The notes under the pieces were generated by a model. That model saw only the letters and a list, made by a program, of their open reading frames with translations. It was not told where the DNA came from and did no database searches. Below are positions 48,401 to 58,531 of a DNA stretch of 64,000 nucleotides, piece by piece; the first letter of the stretch is position 1; each line of letters starts with the position of its first letter. The stretch spans positions 4,481,442 to 4,545,441 of the forward strand of contig NC_087379.1 of the NCBI RefSeq assembly GCF_963675165.1, read 5' to 3'. The DNA is from Halichondria panicea (lineage: Eukaryota; Porifera; Demospongiae; Suberitida; Halichondriidae). The position numbers and the translations under genes were made by a program.

Positions 48401-51400
48401 ATCCTAAAAAATGAAAGCACCGCGGGTGCTGATGCCTTGGTGGAGGTGCCAAAGCTACATAACATACACACATTGATTTATATCATTAATTTTGCTGCAA
48501 GCAACCGAAACTTGCATATCTATAGCAACTAGAGCACTAAAGTGCTAACCTTCGGCTCTTGACAGGATCTACAGCTACAGGTGTATAGCAACCAAAAGAG
48601 TGTTATACAATGCTGGCTAAGCAGCAAGAGGCAACATGTATAGTACATGAATTGTAGACAAGACTGAATATTAGACTCACAGCAAACTTACAAAGGCAGC
48701 AAAGAAGCCTGGAGTCTCTAATTTATAGCTCCTGTGGGGCATGCTCTGGGGCAGAAATAAGTCAGTAAAGAGGTATTTTAGCTTTCTACTTTAGTGACCC
48801 TGTTCCCTTGTTTCTGGTACGGGATCACCTCAGGTGTAAATACGTAGTTTACCTCGAATAAAGGCTGCGTGTAATTAGCTAGCTAGCTGCCAACGTGCAA
48901 GTTCAAGCTTCCATACCAAAACATTTTGTCAAATGTATGTAAAAAATATGTTAAAGTATGTTAAAGTTGTCCTCAAATATTTAATCTACAAGTATACAAA
49001 TGCACTAAAAAGTGAGACAAAAACACACAATTCGTACTTCAAACGCTAAAAAAGAAGGAATTTTACCTAAAAATAATTTTAGTGTGCTCTCTATTGTCTA
49101 ATCTAGCTATTACTCTTTCCAATGATACCCCACATGCCATTTCTACATCAGCTGGATACAGTGTTTTTCAGGCTTGAGTGATGACAGTTTTACCATTGAC
49201 TGCCCCATACTTTACATTATAAATTTTTGTGGGAAGGGTGTTTACCTTTAGTATGGTGCTGTCTAGCCTTGAGACCACGCCGATTAAAATACGGCCTGGT
49301 CCTCTATTGCATGGGTGATAGTGCACATGCACAAACTGAGTTACCCAGAATCTGGGTAACTCGTATACTTTATAGTAAACCTTTGTAAAATTATACCGTA
49401 AACTAGTTTGTTTACTAGTTTCTTTCCGTATTATTTTTAACAAATACTTGTCTCCTGTGAAGCTGTGGCTTATGCTCTCTATTGCGTTGTCAAAAAGGCT
49501 CTGGCCCTCTATGGTGTTGTCGAGAAAGCTTGCACACTAGTCTGAAGCCAGAAGAAGTTCTCGTTTGTACAAAAACCAAGTTTTGTCTACAATAGAAAGA
49601 CAAGAGCGCAGTTATAGTCCAAATAACGAGCAAGAAACTTACATTGTGAGTGTTGTTGGCCCTGTCTTAAGGTATTCATACTCTGTCTCAGCTTTTTCTC
49701 TTTTGCAGATTCAAAGAAGTATAATTATTGTCGATTTGATTGCTATTCTAGGATTACGAAGATGTGAATGACATCAAACATCAAAACCACAAGTATAATA
49801 ATAGAACATTTGTTGCGTTAATTTATAAGAGCTGTAAGTACTTAAAGCAAGCATTCTTGGTATTTATAGGTATTTATATGCACCTAAGTACCTTCCAGAG
49901 GGCCAAATGAAGAGATATCCGTTGTAAAAGTTCATACAAGCTAAGAGTTTAAACGGTGGTATCTAAAAATACACAGAGAGCTATAGCTGCAACTGGCTTG
50001 ACTTTTTCCGCTTCGTTTGGCCCTGCCCTACCTTTCTTTAATTGGATAGAGCCCCCAGTTAAACATTTTCTGGTTTATCCACACACTAAAATTTGACCCA
50101 AGAAAACAACTTGTTTGATGCTCCATAAAACATAGTGATAATGATATTCATACTTTATATCTTTCGCATAGGTGAAACACAATACCCTAACCTTAACATA
50201 GCACCTGTAAGGATTTTTCTAATTATGGTTTTTATTGATAGACCCAACAGGATATGCCTGATAACGCACAGTAAAATAGTGCTGACCGTGCATAAAATGC
50301 TTGCTGAGTCAACACAAATGAGTTGCCTCTATAATGATATTCATGCCTGTCATATGATTTTGTACCACGGACAAACAAAGTACAGTACAACAGGATGCAC
50401 TGTAACATGGCAAGTACAGAGTGCAGCACAACAGATATGAGCTGTACCATGACAAGTACACAGTACAGTACAACAGATATGAGCTGTACCATGACCAGGA
50501 CAAAGTGAAGTACAATAGGTATGTTACCATGACAAGTACAGAAGACTCTCGCTAATTCGGCTCTCCGAATTACGGTCACCTCGATGTAATGGTCGCTTTG
50601 TTTAGCACGATTGCTAGCTTGATAAAAAACTTGCCCTAAATTGCAGCCATCTCACTATTCCATATACTGCTTAGCTCAAACCAGATTTAAAATGTAATTT
50701 AACGGTTGGATATGACGTTTTAGGTGTGGTTCGGCAGATTACACTTCAATAGAGAGCATAATGATTCAGACAGAACCGCTATTTAACGGCGGTTACTTTT
50801 GAAATGCAGCCACCTCTCTATTTACAGATAAACTGCATTGTCCCAAGGGTGACCGAATTAACGAGAGTCTGTCTATACTGTAGTCCAAAGTGCAAGTGTG
50901 CTGAACCAGAGGAGGTACGGCACGAAGTGATGTCAAAATACGTAGAACTTCTATTGCGATATATTTATAACCACATAAAATCTAAATGAAGCCATAATTG
51001 ACCACATAACTTCCGGGGCCGAACTCAACACAAATAAATTAGTACGGAACACAAGTATATAGCAAGGTATAGTTTCTAAATGGCTGAACACAGTGACAAA
51101 AATAAATAGTAGATATCTCGTCAGTTCACTCACTCCGATACCTATCGACTATAAATAGAACCAAATTATTATCATAATTATGGGCAGTAGGAATGAGAGG
51201 GCCTGATGTGCGACACTATAGAATGATATAATGTACAGTTACACATTGATATCATAATTACCTCAGAGAGGGAAGGCCATGAAATCACTACAGCAAGGAA
51301 CACAGTCTAATATTCCATGGAGATAATCTCTAACAGGAAGTACACCCACACACTTAACAACATTCACACCCTTTGACCAGTCTATAAAAGTTGAAAAAAA

Positions 51401-54400
51401 TTTAATGTACTCAACACATCTGAAGATCTCCTATCAGCACTATTAAAACAATGCAATTCGTTGTTCTTTCATCACTTCTGTTTATGCTGGGCATTGCCCA
51501 CGCAGAGATTGCCATGTCTCCAACAGATACGGCTATCTCCACTATCAACAAGGCTGCACAACTAGCATCAACCATGACAACTACCGACACTCGAGCCAGG
51601 AGATCCGTAAATCTCAGACAACTATCCAATGAAGAGTTCAATCAATGTCAAACAATAGCTAATAGGGTTGTCTGTGAGACAGGCCTTCAGGAGGACCTTT
51701 ACACTCTGGCACTGGAATGCCAGCAGCAAGACACCGCTACTGCAGCTCAGTTTATTTGTGGAATCAATAATGAGAATGGTCTATACTGCGGTCAAGGATT
51801 GGAGATAAGCCAACAGTTTGAAGAAGAAACATCGTCCAATTGCCGATCGTTTTCGTCTTGCTCATCCAGCTGTCAAAACTCGATCACCCGTATTCGAGAC
51901 CAACTAGGTTGTTGTTCTAGTCACTGGACAAATTTGTTTGCTGGCAGCCGAAAAAACCTTGATGGGGCACTCTGGTCAGTTTGTGGTGTGAGCACAGGTG
52001 AACTGTGCCCTATCCCAACATACAACTCCACCGTTACATCCCGATTTTGCACACTAGCCGAAACCAATCGAATCCTCTTCTCTCGCCGATGCATGCAGAG
52101 TACATCAGGAATAACAGTCGAAACACTTGCTAACACTACTGGCTGTGGAGGAGTAGCCAAGATCCATGTTGAAACATGCAGTGTCAATTCTAACGGAGAT
52201 TTCTGCAGTCTAAAAACTGATCAAAGGACGGTAACAAACATGATCGAAATCTGTGCACAAAACGTAGTCTCTGGAACTGGTTGTTCTTTTGCATGCAGAT
52301 CTTCTATGATTGCACTTCGTAACGAGTTTGGATGCTGTATCAACAGTCTTTTCAATGGTACTACCATTCGAGTTGTTCAAATACCAGGCGCAAATCAAGT
52401 ACTTCGATTCTTCACCAACAGTTTCTGGTCGAGATGCAATGTTTCTCCTCCTGGTATGTGTGAGAGCCCTCTGTTGTTGCCCGAGATTAGAGACAATGGA
52501 GGAGTCAAGACCAGTGGTGTGATCAGCATAGTGCTGATAGTTGCACTAGCTGCTTTGTTTCTTTGAGACACTAAAACATACAGTGTAGCTATATAACTAT
52601 GTAAGAACTACACACTATATGTAATAAACGTTATTAAAAATTGGTGCATAATTATAGTGTGATGTACTTTATAAATTGATTAACTGATATCACGATTTTG
52701 TTCGTTCTACCACTGGAAATTCTGTGGGCAGACAAATACGCATAATCAATGGACTCTAGCTACATGTAAGGAGAGCTCTGAAGTTTTGTCCTATAATTTA
52801 TAGGCTATACAAAAATAGTTAAAGTCTAAACACAAGTTCTAAACTAGTAATCCCCCCCTCCCCCCCCCCCCCCCTAGGATCTGGTAGATTTATTAATATT
52901 TGAATTGCTATAATTCTAATGACTTGTGAGCTAGAATTGCACTAGAATTGATCTCTAAGGCCATCAAAGATTCCTGGGCCATTAAGCTACGCCCCTGTAG
53001 TGTGCACATACATTTGTATCACAGTGTAAGCAACTAACAACATTCGCACGCTAAAACAATAGTATGGTTTCAAGATGATACTTATGTGCATCTGAAGACC
53101 TCTTGTTAGTATTACAAGCAACGTAATTTTTGCCATACCAGCAATAATAAATTATTATATACAGTGTATGAGGCACACTGATAACTCAATTATGGCTCAC
53201 TCTCAAGTCGGATCTAAAATATAAAGCTATAATAATTATACTGCAAAACAACTAGCCTCGATTCCAGGCCAAGTTGTTTCTAGCTAGGCCTGGTGTTGAT
53301 TGTATTTGGGCGTGGTTAGGAACCAAAAAACAAGAAGCAGACAGATTTACAAGAATAACAGTCGGTTCTAAAATGTATAGAGCTATAATAATTATACTGC
53401 AAAACACATCTAATACTCACATACATGTAGTTCGTTTTATGTACACATGAACTGACCTTTGGCCCTATTAGTCCAGGTGAGTCACCTAGCAGCTGGTTGA
53501 GTTCCGCCAGGGCAGTACGTAGGTACCGTCTCCTCTCTCGATGGAACGGGCCACTGGAGGGGAGGGGTTATCAGGGTGTCAATAACACATTTGTAGTTTT
53601 AAAGTATACAGTACGTGGAACCTCAATTATCCGTACACCTTCTAGAGGCAGGCCGGATAACTGAATAACCACTTAATTGACAAACAGCATGCTACATGGT
53701 TGTCTGCGCATGCGCAGAAGATAAGCAGGCATATCTCCATAGTAACAGCTGTAATATGCATTTAAAGGACACACCCATTTTCTAAAAGAAAATTGCCAAA
53801 CTGAGGTTCCGGATAATGGAGGTTAACCTTTTGCGTAAAGACCGTTTAAAAGGTTTTCGCAGATTTAATTTCCGCAGAATAGCAGTTTGCATGCATGCAA
53901 TATTAAATTCGTGGGTATAAATGTTAACGGTACATGCTTAATCAGCGAAAACCACGATCTTTATACCCTCGAAGTAATACGGTATGTAACCAGGAGTTAT
54001 AAAACGTACCTACCATGGACATTATGATATAATCGTAACAGCTATAACCAAACAGATGAGACTATAGTTGCAAGCGAAATTGTACACTGTGTAAAGTAAA
54101 TGTACAAGCATTACAAAGTATGAAGCAGTCACACAACACTCTTGATTCTTGAGTGTCAGCACAATCAACGTTTCCAGCTATACACAATACACACGATAGG
54201 CAAGCACTAAATGAACTCACGCATTCTGCATTGCTTGTCCCAGTGCGTCAGTTGCTTCTGATGCTCTTTTCCGATCCCTGTAATACAACAAAGTGTAATT
54301 AATAAACACGAGCAAACTAACTATACATAAAAGCCAGTGTACAGGGAGTTATGCTGTGACTGCAAGCATGGGTGTATGTTTCTCGCCTATACATTTACAT

Positions 54401-57400
54401 TGTCATACTTATGTGCATGATATACAGACCTCTCGAAAAAGATTAACTTTTTAGCCTAATTTGTATAGCATGACACTGGACTGAGTGTAAAAAACTGTAA
54501 ACTAGGAACTGTGCCCCTGAAATGCAAGCAGACTCCTTGACTCAATAGGTTGGTACATGTAAGCTATGAGTATCATCATGTACTCCTAATACAGGATGTC
54601 AGCCTGGGTAGGGAAAGAGTAACAATTAATGGCCATAAGGTGAGTGATGTTTAGGGGAGTTTGTTCGTTGCAATCAGAACACCACATTTGTCATGATAAC
54701 AGCAGGTCCCGATATCAGATATTTGTTCTAGAGGGGATTACAAGGTGTCCCCCTGCCTCTGTGTGAAACCCTGACACTAGAATACCATAGAGCAGATCGA
54801 CTCACTCTTTTGCCTTTGATTCTCCCAGTATCTTCTCGTAGACAGAGTGTATGGGGATACTCTCATCCCTGAACAGTGTGAGAGCGTAACCATCTTGTAA
54901 CGCTAGCTTCCAGATGTCACTGGCCCCAGGAGCATTCAGCTGACTATAACACAGTAAGAACCCAACTGTGTGTGTGTGTGGGTGGGGGGGTGTCATCTAA
55001 ATGGTACATAAAGGAATACAATTTGCAACAGAATCCAAAGTGTATTACGCAAAAAATGGTCATGATAACTGAAGAGGAATTAATCTGTAAAAGTATAATT
55101 AAATGATGTACAACATCGCAGTAGTATCACACCAATTTTGTACTGTACTGTACTGTACTGTGTACCCACTAAATAGAGAACAGTACAAGGTGCGTTGTCA
55201 GACCAACGCTCACTCACAGAGGATCCATCGATGTATGGTCTCCAAAGAGAGGAATTCGCAGGGCAGGTTCCCGCTGAGGGTGGGCTGGAGCATCAGCTGT
55301 GGCGCCTGACTGAGTGAGAGGACATTCTGTTTGCGCAGCTGGTCCGCCGGAAGGTTACGGTTCAGGTAGATCTTGGGCAGTGACATCAGTGCTTGGAGAA
55401 CAACCTGAGGGTAGTGGGTTAATTTGTATACAGTATAATGGTCGGTAAAGTCTTTACATGTACATGTAGCTAAAAAGATAATGTACATGCAAGTAGTATT
55501 ACATGTACAAGTACGTCATAGTACTTTGTAATAATTGTAACTGTACACCTAGTTATGCTAGAAGGCCACAAATCCCCATATGTGTACAGTCATATACTTT
55601 ATACATGTATCTCATTCACAATGCAACATTTCTACGAGTATTGTACAATTTACTGCGAGTACAGCAATTCTATTTGACACAGACTCTTATTGTATTCATT
55701 GTTAATGCTTTGCGTTTTAAAGTATCCAGGAAGAGCAACAAAGTCATCACGTACGTATATATATCTGTAATAAAACAGCCACAAATATGAAACAATATTC
55801 TTAACCAGTGATAGTGTAACAGTGTGTGAACTGACCTTTCCAAGCGGTACGAACTCCTCGGTCATCTTTCTGATGGGGTGGTCATAATCGACAATCATCT
55901 GTCCTAGTCGGGGGAAGTGGGAGTCCATCGATCCCCTCGTGTTCTCGTGGGCCACATTGAACAGACCTGTAGCGAGGGAGACAACTATTCATAATAGGTC
56001 TTCGTGGTGCTACAGTCAATAACTGGTTATGTTGAGGCTATCCATGCTGTAAATGCAGTGCTATGGCAGGCAGGTGAGCACTCTCAGAATCACAAACAGA
56101 CAACAACACAAACAAAAACATTTACTGGCTACTATGTACGCGGCTCAAGTTAACATGTACGCACCGACAATGGCCCTCCTGTCATCGACTTGCCCCATGA
56201 GGATCATGATGGAGGCGTACAGTACGACTAGGTCCAATAGGGAGCGGGTCAGGTCATAGTTCAGCGCCTGTGGGGGGCAGTACATGATAAGAGTGAGAGT
56301 AAGAGTGGATCTACGTATCAAATAGGAGGAGTATTTGATTTTAGAATTTACTTTCCTAAAAGAAGCTTTAATAACGTAGGATTTAGGTTTATTCTTGGGA
56401 CTTCCCCTTGGGCTTACCTACAGTGTACTCAACCTCCAGTACATGACACACAATTACAGCTACTTTAGTATACTTTATTCAGAAAAACAAGCCAACACTC
56501 ACAAATTAAGTACGTATCAGTTGAACGTCTATTCCCTTTTAATGGATTACTGCATGAGAGCTAATGGTGTATACTCAACACCCACACAACTCACAATATC
56601 AAAGTGGAACTGTGACGTGGCGAGTGAGGTGATCACTTCATTGGTGACGTCTTTGAACTCCATTACATCTACAAACGTGAAGTAGTAGTTTGGCAGTTGG
56701 GAGAGGATGTCCTTCTGGAAGCTACTAATGGCCGTCAGGTGGCTCTTGTCCTGAGAACAAAGGTACATAAAGCTGTTAGGGGCACAAATAATAGCGGATA
56801 CACAGTTTAGTAAGTGACATGTCGCTTGTACTAGAATCAGCAAGTTGATTGGCTTCTAACTATTCACAGTAGGTAATGACGTGGTGATTAGCGAGGTTTC
56901 TATATCAATGCCCAATACTACTTGTGTGAATCAGGTATTACATGTATGTACATGCATGAATACTGCTGCGCCACATACTGAAAGTAGATTATTGCGGTGA
57001 AGCTAGAAAATATTTCACTTTTCAAAAATTGAACTTCTAAAAATCTAAACTAGGAGATAGCCCACTACAATGTATGTACAACAGAATCCTCTGACTTGTG
57101 TACATATTATACCAACACAATACCTTGACCAGGTGCTATGGCAACCTTACAGCCCTCTAGTGACACATGTCAGAAAGGTAGACTAACAGGGGCTTCAATC
57201 CCATAATACTAAGCCTAAATGACAAATGTTTGTAAAATGTACATGCCTCACAATGACATCATCATCCCATGGACGTTCAACGAGCTCTATAAATTCGTAC
57301 AGTGCTTCAATTGTATGACAATACACTGTATACCTTAAGTTTAACAGGTGCTAGTACAAGCAGAGAAACTAATACACAAGCTCCATGAATATTATGTGAA

Positions 57401-58531
57401 GTTGTGCGCATCATCAACTAAGGTATCACTTACTTTGGTGTCGACATTTGGAAACTTTTTGACAATCTGCTTAGTGGCTGACTCCAGCTGCTTCTCTCCT
57501 AAGCAAGACGGACGAGTGCTACTGTCCGAACATGACTGTGTGTGTGTGGGGGGGGGGGTTAGTAAATAAGTGTGCATGATTCTTTACGCATAACAGGCCT
57601 GAGGGTTGTGTGCAATAGTATAATTATGACATCATACGTATTTACATTACACAATATGTGTGTATTGATCATGGAACTCCCATAGGTAATGAAGAGTATG
57701 TTGCCAAGCAGACCCTCCAAATAAGGAGATGCTGTACAAGAGTCAGAACAACAGTGCTGTTGCTCTAAGCTAATTCTTGCATATGCCACTGGAACTCGTT
57801 TCAGTATAAACGTCAACAACGTAGTGTCAGTACTAGACAATACTCTAGAGCCATCACCGATACTTTCAGACATGTCTACAGCTTAATACAATATGCATAT
57901 GATGGTATACTGATTGATACTGTGCCCCGCCCCCACCAGCAGCAACACACGTGTAGTGTTGGTAATGACACTAGCAGTTGTAAAAATAGTGAGCTCAGCT
58001 CTCGAGAAAATTTGGGAAACGCATAGTCTTAAATAATGTAAGGCAGTATTACGTATACTGAATGGGGGTGTGTGCATGTGATGCGAAGACAACAGACAAT
58101 ACTAGTACAAGAATAAGCAAAGAACAAAGAATAAAGTAAATAGAGATAAATTTGTAATGTTATATTGTCCACTACATCAGAATTTACGGCCTCCGAGGAC
58201 GACGGCAGGCCAAGGATGGTTTTACAATAATGCGTACTATACCAAGATGTCACCATAAAATGTATGTATGACCACACCCATAAACAAAATTGGGTTTACT
58301 CCTATAAATCTTGTAGCTAAATGTCTAGTCTATGGGCTCAGCACTAGGGGTCACTGACTATGAACCAAGTCATCAATTACATTACAGTGTTTAGTTACAG
58401 TGTTTAGACACACTCACCTTCTTAATGTTGTAGACCCTGGTTAGGATCCCCTGTCCTCGCTCCAGAAGGATGGTTAGCTTCTCAGCGAACTTCCTATCCC
58501 CCACAGAGGTGGCAGACTGTGCTCGATGCAT
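36297..58531 (-). CDS. NCKAP1: NCKAP1 (HEM/NAP1), WAVE regulatory complex subunit, complete 27-exon gene
   Basis: NCKAP1 pairs with CYFIP, ABI and WAVE in the Rac-controlled complex that activates Arp2/3 at the cell cortex. I read 27 exons in consistent phase, about 1138 residues (human about 1128). Exons: 58531–58418, 57535–57434, 56750–56595, 56267–56165, 55966–55836, 55404–55218, 54965–54806, 54277–54221, 53553–53457, 43586–43424, 43207–43116, 42986–42814, 42558–42439, 42135–42003, 41804–41649, 41281–41181, 41026–40895, 40707–40489, 40236–40115, 39634–39564, 39380–39260, 39202–39042, 37808–37727, 37559–37336, 37114–37019, 36745–36644, 36338–36297. Hallmarks: [20 protein letters not shown] at the N-terminus, [40 protein letters not shown] and [16 protein letters not shown]. 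Intron 9 (43587–53456, 9.87 kb) carries two plus-strand cysteine-rich genes; the others are short. The terminal exon (14 codons with stop) is the least certain. Confidence 0.96.
36352..36418. repeat. (GT)n microsatellite in the last NCKAP1 intron, copy 2
   Basis: Longer pure GT run than in copy 1 and a shorter gtgc tail, as expected for a fast-changing microsatellite. Confidence 0.95.
37990..38220. repeat. Two direct repeats of about 95 bp in an NCKAP1 intron (copy 2)
   Basis: Copy of 14960–15190 with no difference seen. Confidence 0.8.
38675..38845. repeat. Three tandem copies of a 59-bp unit (copy 2)
   Basis: Copy of 15645–15815, same number of units. Confidence 0.9.
44640..46069. other. 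NCKAP1 intron 9, 5' flank of cysteine-rich gene 2
   Basis: 44675–45370 has no counterpart in copy 1. It includes a reversed piece of the 2735–2815 sequence (gtaagcaggctcagatgtc, near 45265). 45779–46014 is a tandem pair of a 118-bp block (cataagccgaaagtcccaat...). No gene seen. Confidence 0.5.
46070..46077 (+). promoter_or_regulatory. TATA box of cysteine-rich gene 2
   Basis: TATAAAAA, 75 bp before the start codon. The surrounding 90 bp match gene 1, not gene 3. Confidence 0.6.
46145..47260 (+). CDS. Secreted/GPI-anchored two-repeat cysteine-rich protein, gene 2 (nested in NCKAP1 intron 9)
   Basis: 371 residues, intronless, with the same layout as gene 1: signal peptide 1–18, RARR at 48–51, two GCC/FW-S-x-C repeats, hydrophobic C-terminus. 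Its stalk has one NIRDNGGV-like unit (EIRDNGGV). One substitution of note puts G for V before Cys77 (RVGCETG). The coding sequence is closer to gene 3 than to gene 1 (for example [29 protein letters not shown]), while the promoter and the sequence further downstream follow gene 1. It lies on the strand opposite to its host gene. Expression is inferred from the TATA box and open frame. Confidence 0.92.
   Translation: MQFVVLSSFLFMLGIAHAEIAMSPTDTAISTINKAAQLASTMTTTDTRARRSVNLRRLSNKEFNQCQTIANRVGCETGLQEDLYTLALECQQQDTATVAQFICGINNENGLYCGQGLEISQQFEEETSSNCRSLSSCSSSCQNSITRIRDQLGCCSGHWTNSLAGSQTNLDGAFWSVCGVSTGELCPIPTYNSTVTSRFCTLAETNRILFSRRCMQSTSGIAVETLANTTGCGGVAKIHVEICSVNSNGDFCSLKTDQSTVTNMIENCAQNVVSGTGCSSVCRSSMIALRNEFGCCINSLFNGTTIRVAPISGANQVLQFFTNSFWSRCNVSPPGMCESPLLLPEIRDNGGVKTSGVISIVLIVALAALFL
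47529..47690. mobile_element. MITE with TA-type ends (copy 2)
   Basis: Counterpart of 25292–25450, with a small deletion at the left terminus (gaacacctagcc). Confidence 0.7.
48529..49680. other. NCKAP1 intron 9, no gene seen
   Basis: It continues beyond the duplication. The minus-strand ORF at 49168–49443 has no recognisable domain. 49597–49675 matches 26840–26915. Confidence 0.45.
49681..50200. mobile_element. Truncated relative of the 1277–2230 transposon
   Basis: It shares agctttttctcttttgcag, gtaccttccagagg, and ctacctttctttaattggat with 1540–2110. Neither inverted terminus is present here. Confidence 0.6.
50365..50540. repeat. Minisatellite, about 48–51-bp unit
   Basis: Repeats of acaacagatatgagctgtac and catgacaagtaca, three to four imperfect units, running into the next MITE. 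Confidence 0.8.
50537..50873. mobile_element. MITE, second copy of the cagtagactctcgct family
   Basis: The left end cagaagactctcgctaattc and right end gaattaacgagagtctgtc are inverted; the interior matches 30781–31200 (ggtcccaagggtgacc-like block and tttaggtgtggttcgg). Confidence 0.75.
51383..51390 (+). promoter_or_regulatory. TATA box of cysteine-rich gene 3
   Basis: TATAAAAG, 68 bp before the start codon. The further upstream sequence resembles gene 1 (23605–23790). Confidence 0.6.
51451..52566 (+). CDS. Secreted/GPI-anchored two-repeat cysteine-rich protein, gene 3 (nested in NCKAP1 intron 9)
   Basis: 371 residues, intronless, same architecture and cysteine pattern as genes 1 and 2. Differences from gene 2 are scattered substitutions (for example VV for VG before Cys77, FAGSRKN for [15 protein letters not shown] for VAPISGAN), with no frame damage. 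It lies outside both duplication units, 0.9 kb beyond its stop from NCKAP1 exon 9 and antisense to that gene. It may represent the member from which the duplicated ones derive, but direction cannot be told from the sequence. No known family recognised. Confidence 0.92.
   Translation: MQFVVLSSLLFMLGIAHAEIAMSPTDTAISTINKAAQLASTMTTTDTRARRSVNLRQLSNEEFNQCQTIANRVVCETGLQEDLYTLALECQQQDTATAAQFICGINNENGLYCGQGLEISQQFEEETSSNCRSFSSCSSSCQNSITRIRDQLGCCSSHWTNLFAGSRKNLDGALWSVCGVSTGELCPIPTYNSTVTSRFCTLAETNRILFSRRCMQSTSGITVETLANTTGCGGVAKIHVETCSVNSNGDFCSLKTDQRTVTNMIEICAQNVVSGTGCSFACRSSMIALRNEFGCCINSLFNGTTIRVVQIPGANQVLRFFTNSFWSRCNVSPPGMCESPLLLPEIRDNGGVKTSGVISIVLIVALAALFL
52623..52628 (+). other. Poly(A) signal of cysteine-rich gene 3
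   Basis: AATAAA, 57 bp after the stop. Genes 1 and 2 have AAGAAA at the matching place, a weaker form. Confidence 0.5.
52850..52875. repeat. Poly-C tract in NCKAP1 intron 9
   Basis: Two C runs broken by one T. On the NCKAP1 transcript strand this is a G-run able to form a quadruplex. Confidence 0.9.
52876..53456. other. NCKAP1 intron 9, exon-9-proximal part
   Basis: No gene. Around 53264–53300 a single terminus of the tagcctcgat fold-back family (4807–5839) is seen. Confidence 0.5.
53617..53826. mobile_element. MITE in NCKAP1 intron 8
   Basis: The ends gtggaacctcaattatccg / cggataatggaggttaacc are imperfect inverted repeats. It contains another tgcgcatgcgca palindrome. Confidence 0.7.

Larger units (their letters stand above)
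31201..48528. repeat. Segmental duplication, copy 2
   Basis: It matches 7490–26450. The left edge coincides with the end of a MITE (31200) and the right edge with an 'atgcctcggt' fragment (about 48414–48535). This is the copy that supplies exons 10–27 to the complete NCKAP1 gene. Confidence 0.95.

Noticed and set aside
55503..55790. 95-codon plus-strand ORF
   Set aside because: It falls in an NCKAP1 intron between exons 5 and 6, and shows low-complexity AT-rich coding.
36297..58531. First thought: a WASH-complex subunit (strumpellin)
   Set aside because: Exon by exon the sequence follows NCKAP1/HEM over its full length, including [13 protein letters not shown] and [16 protein letters not shown].
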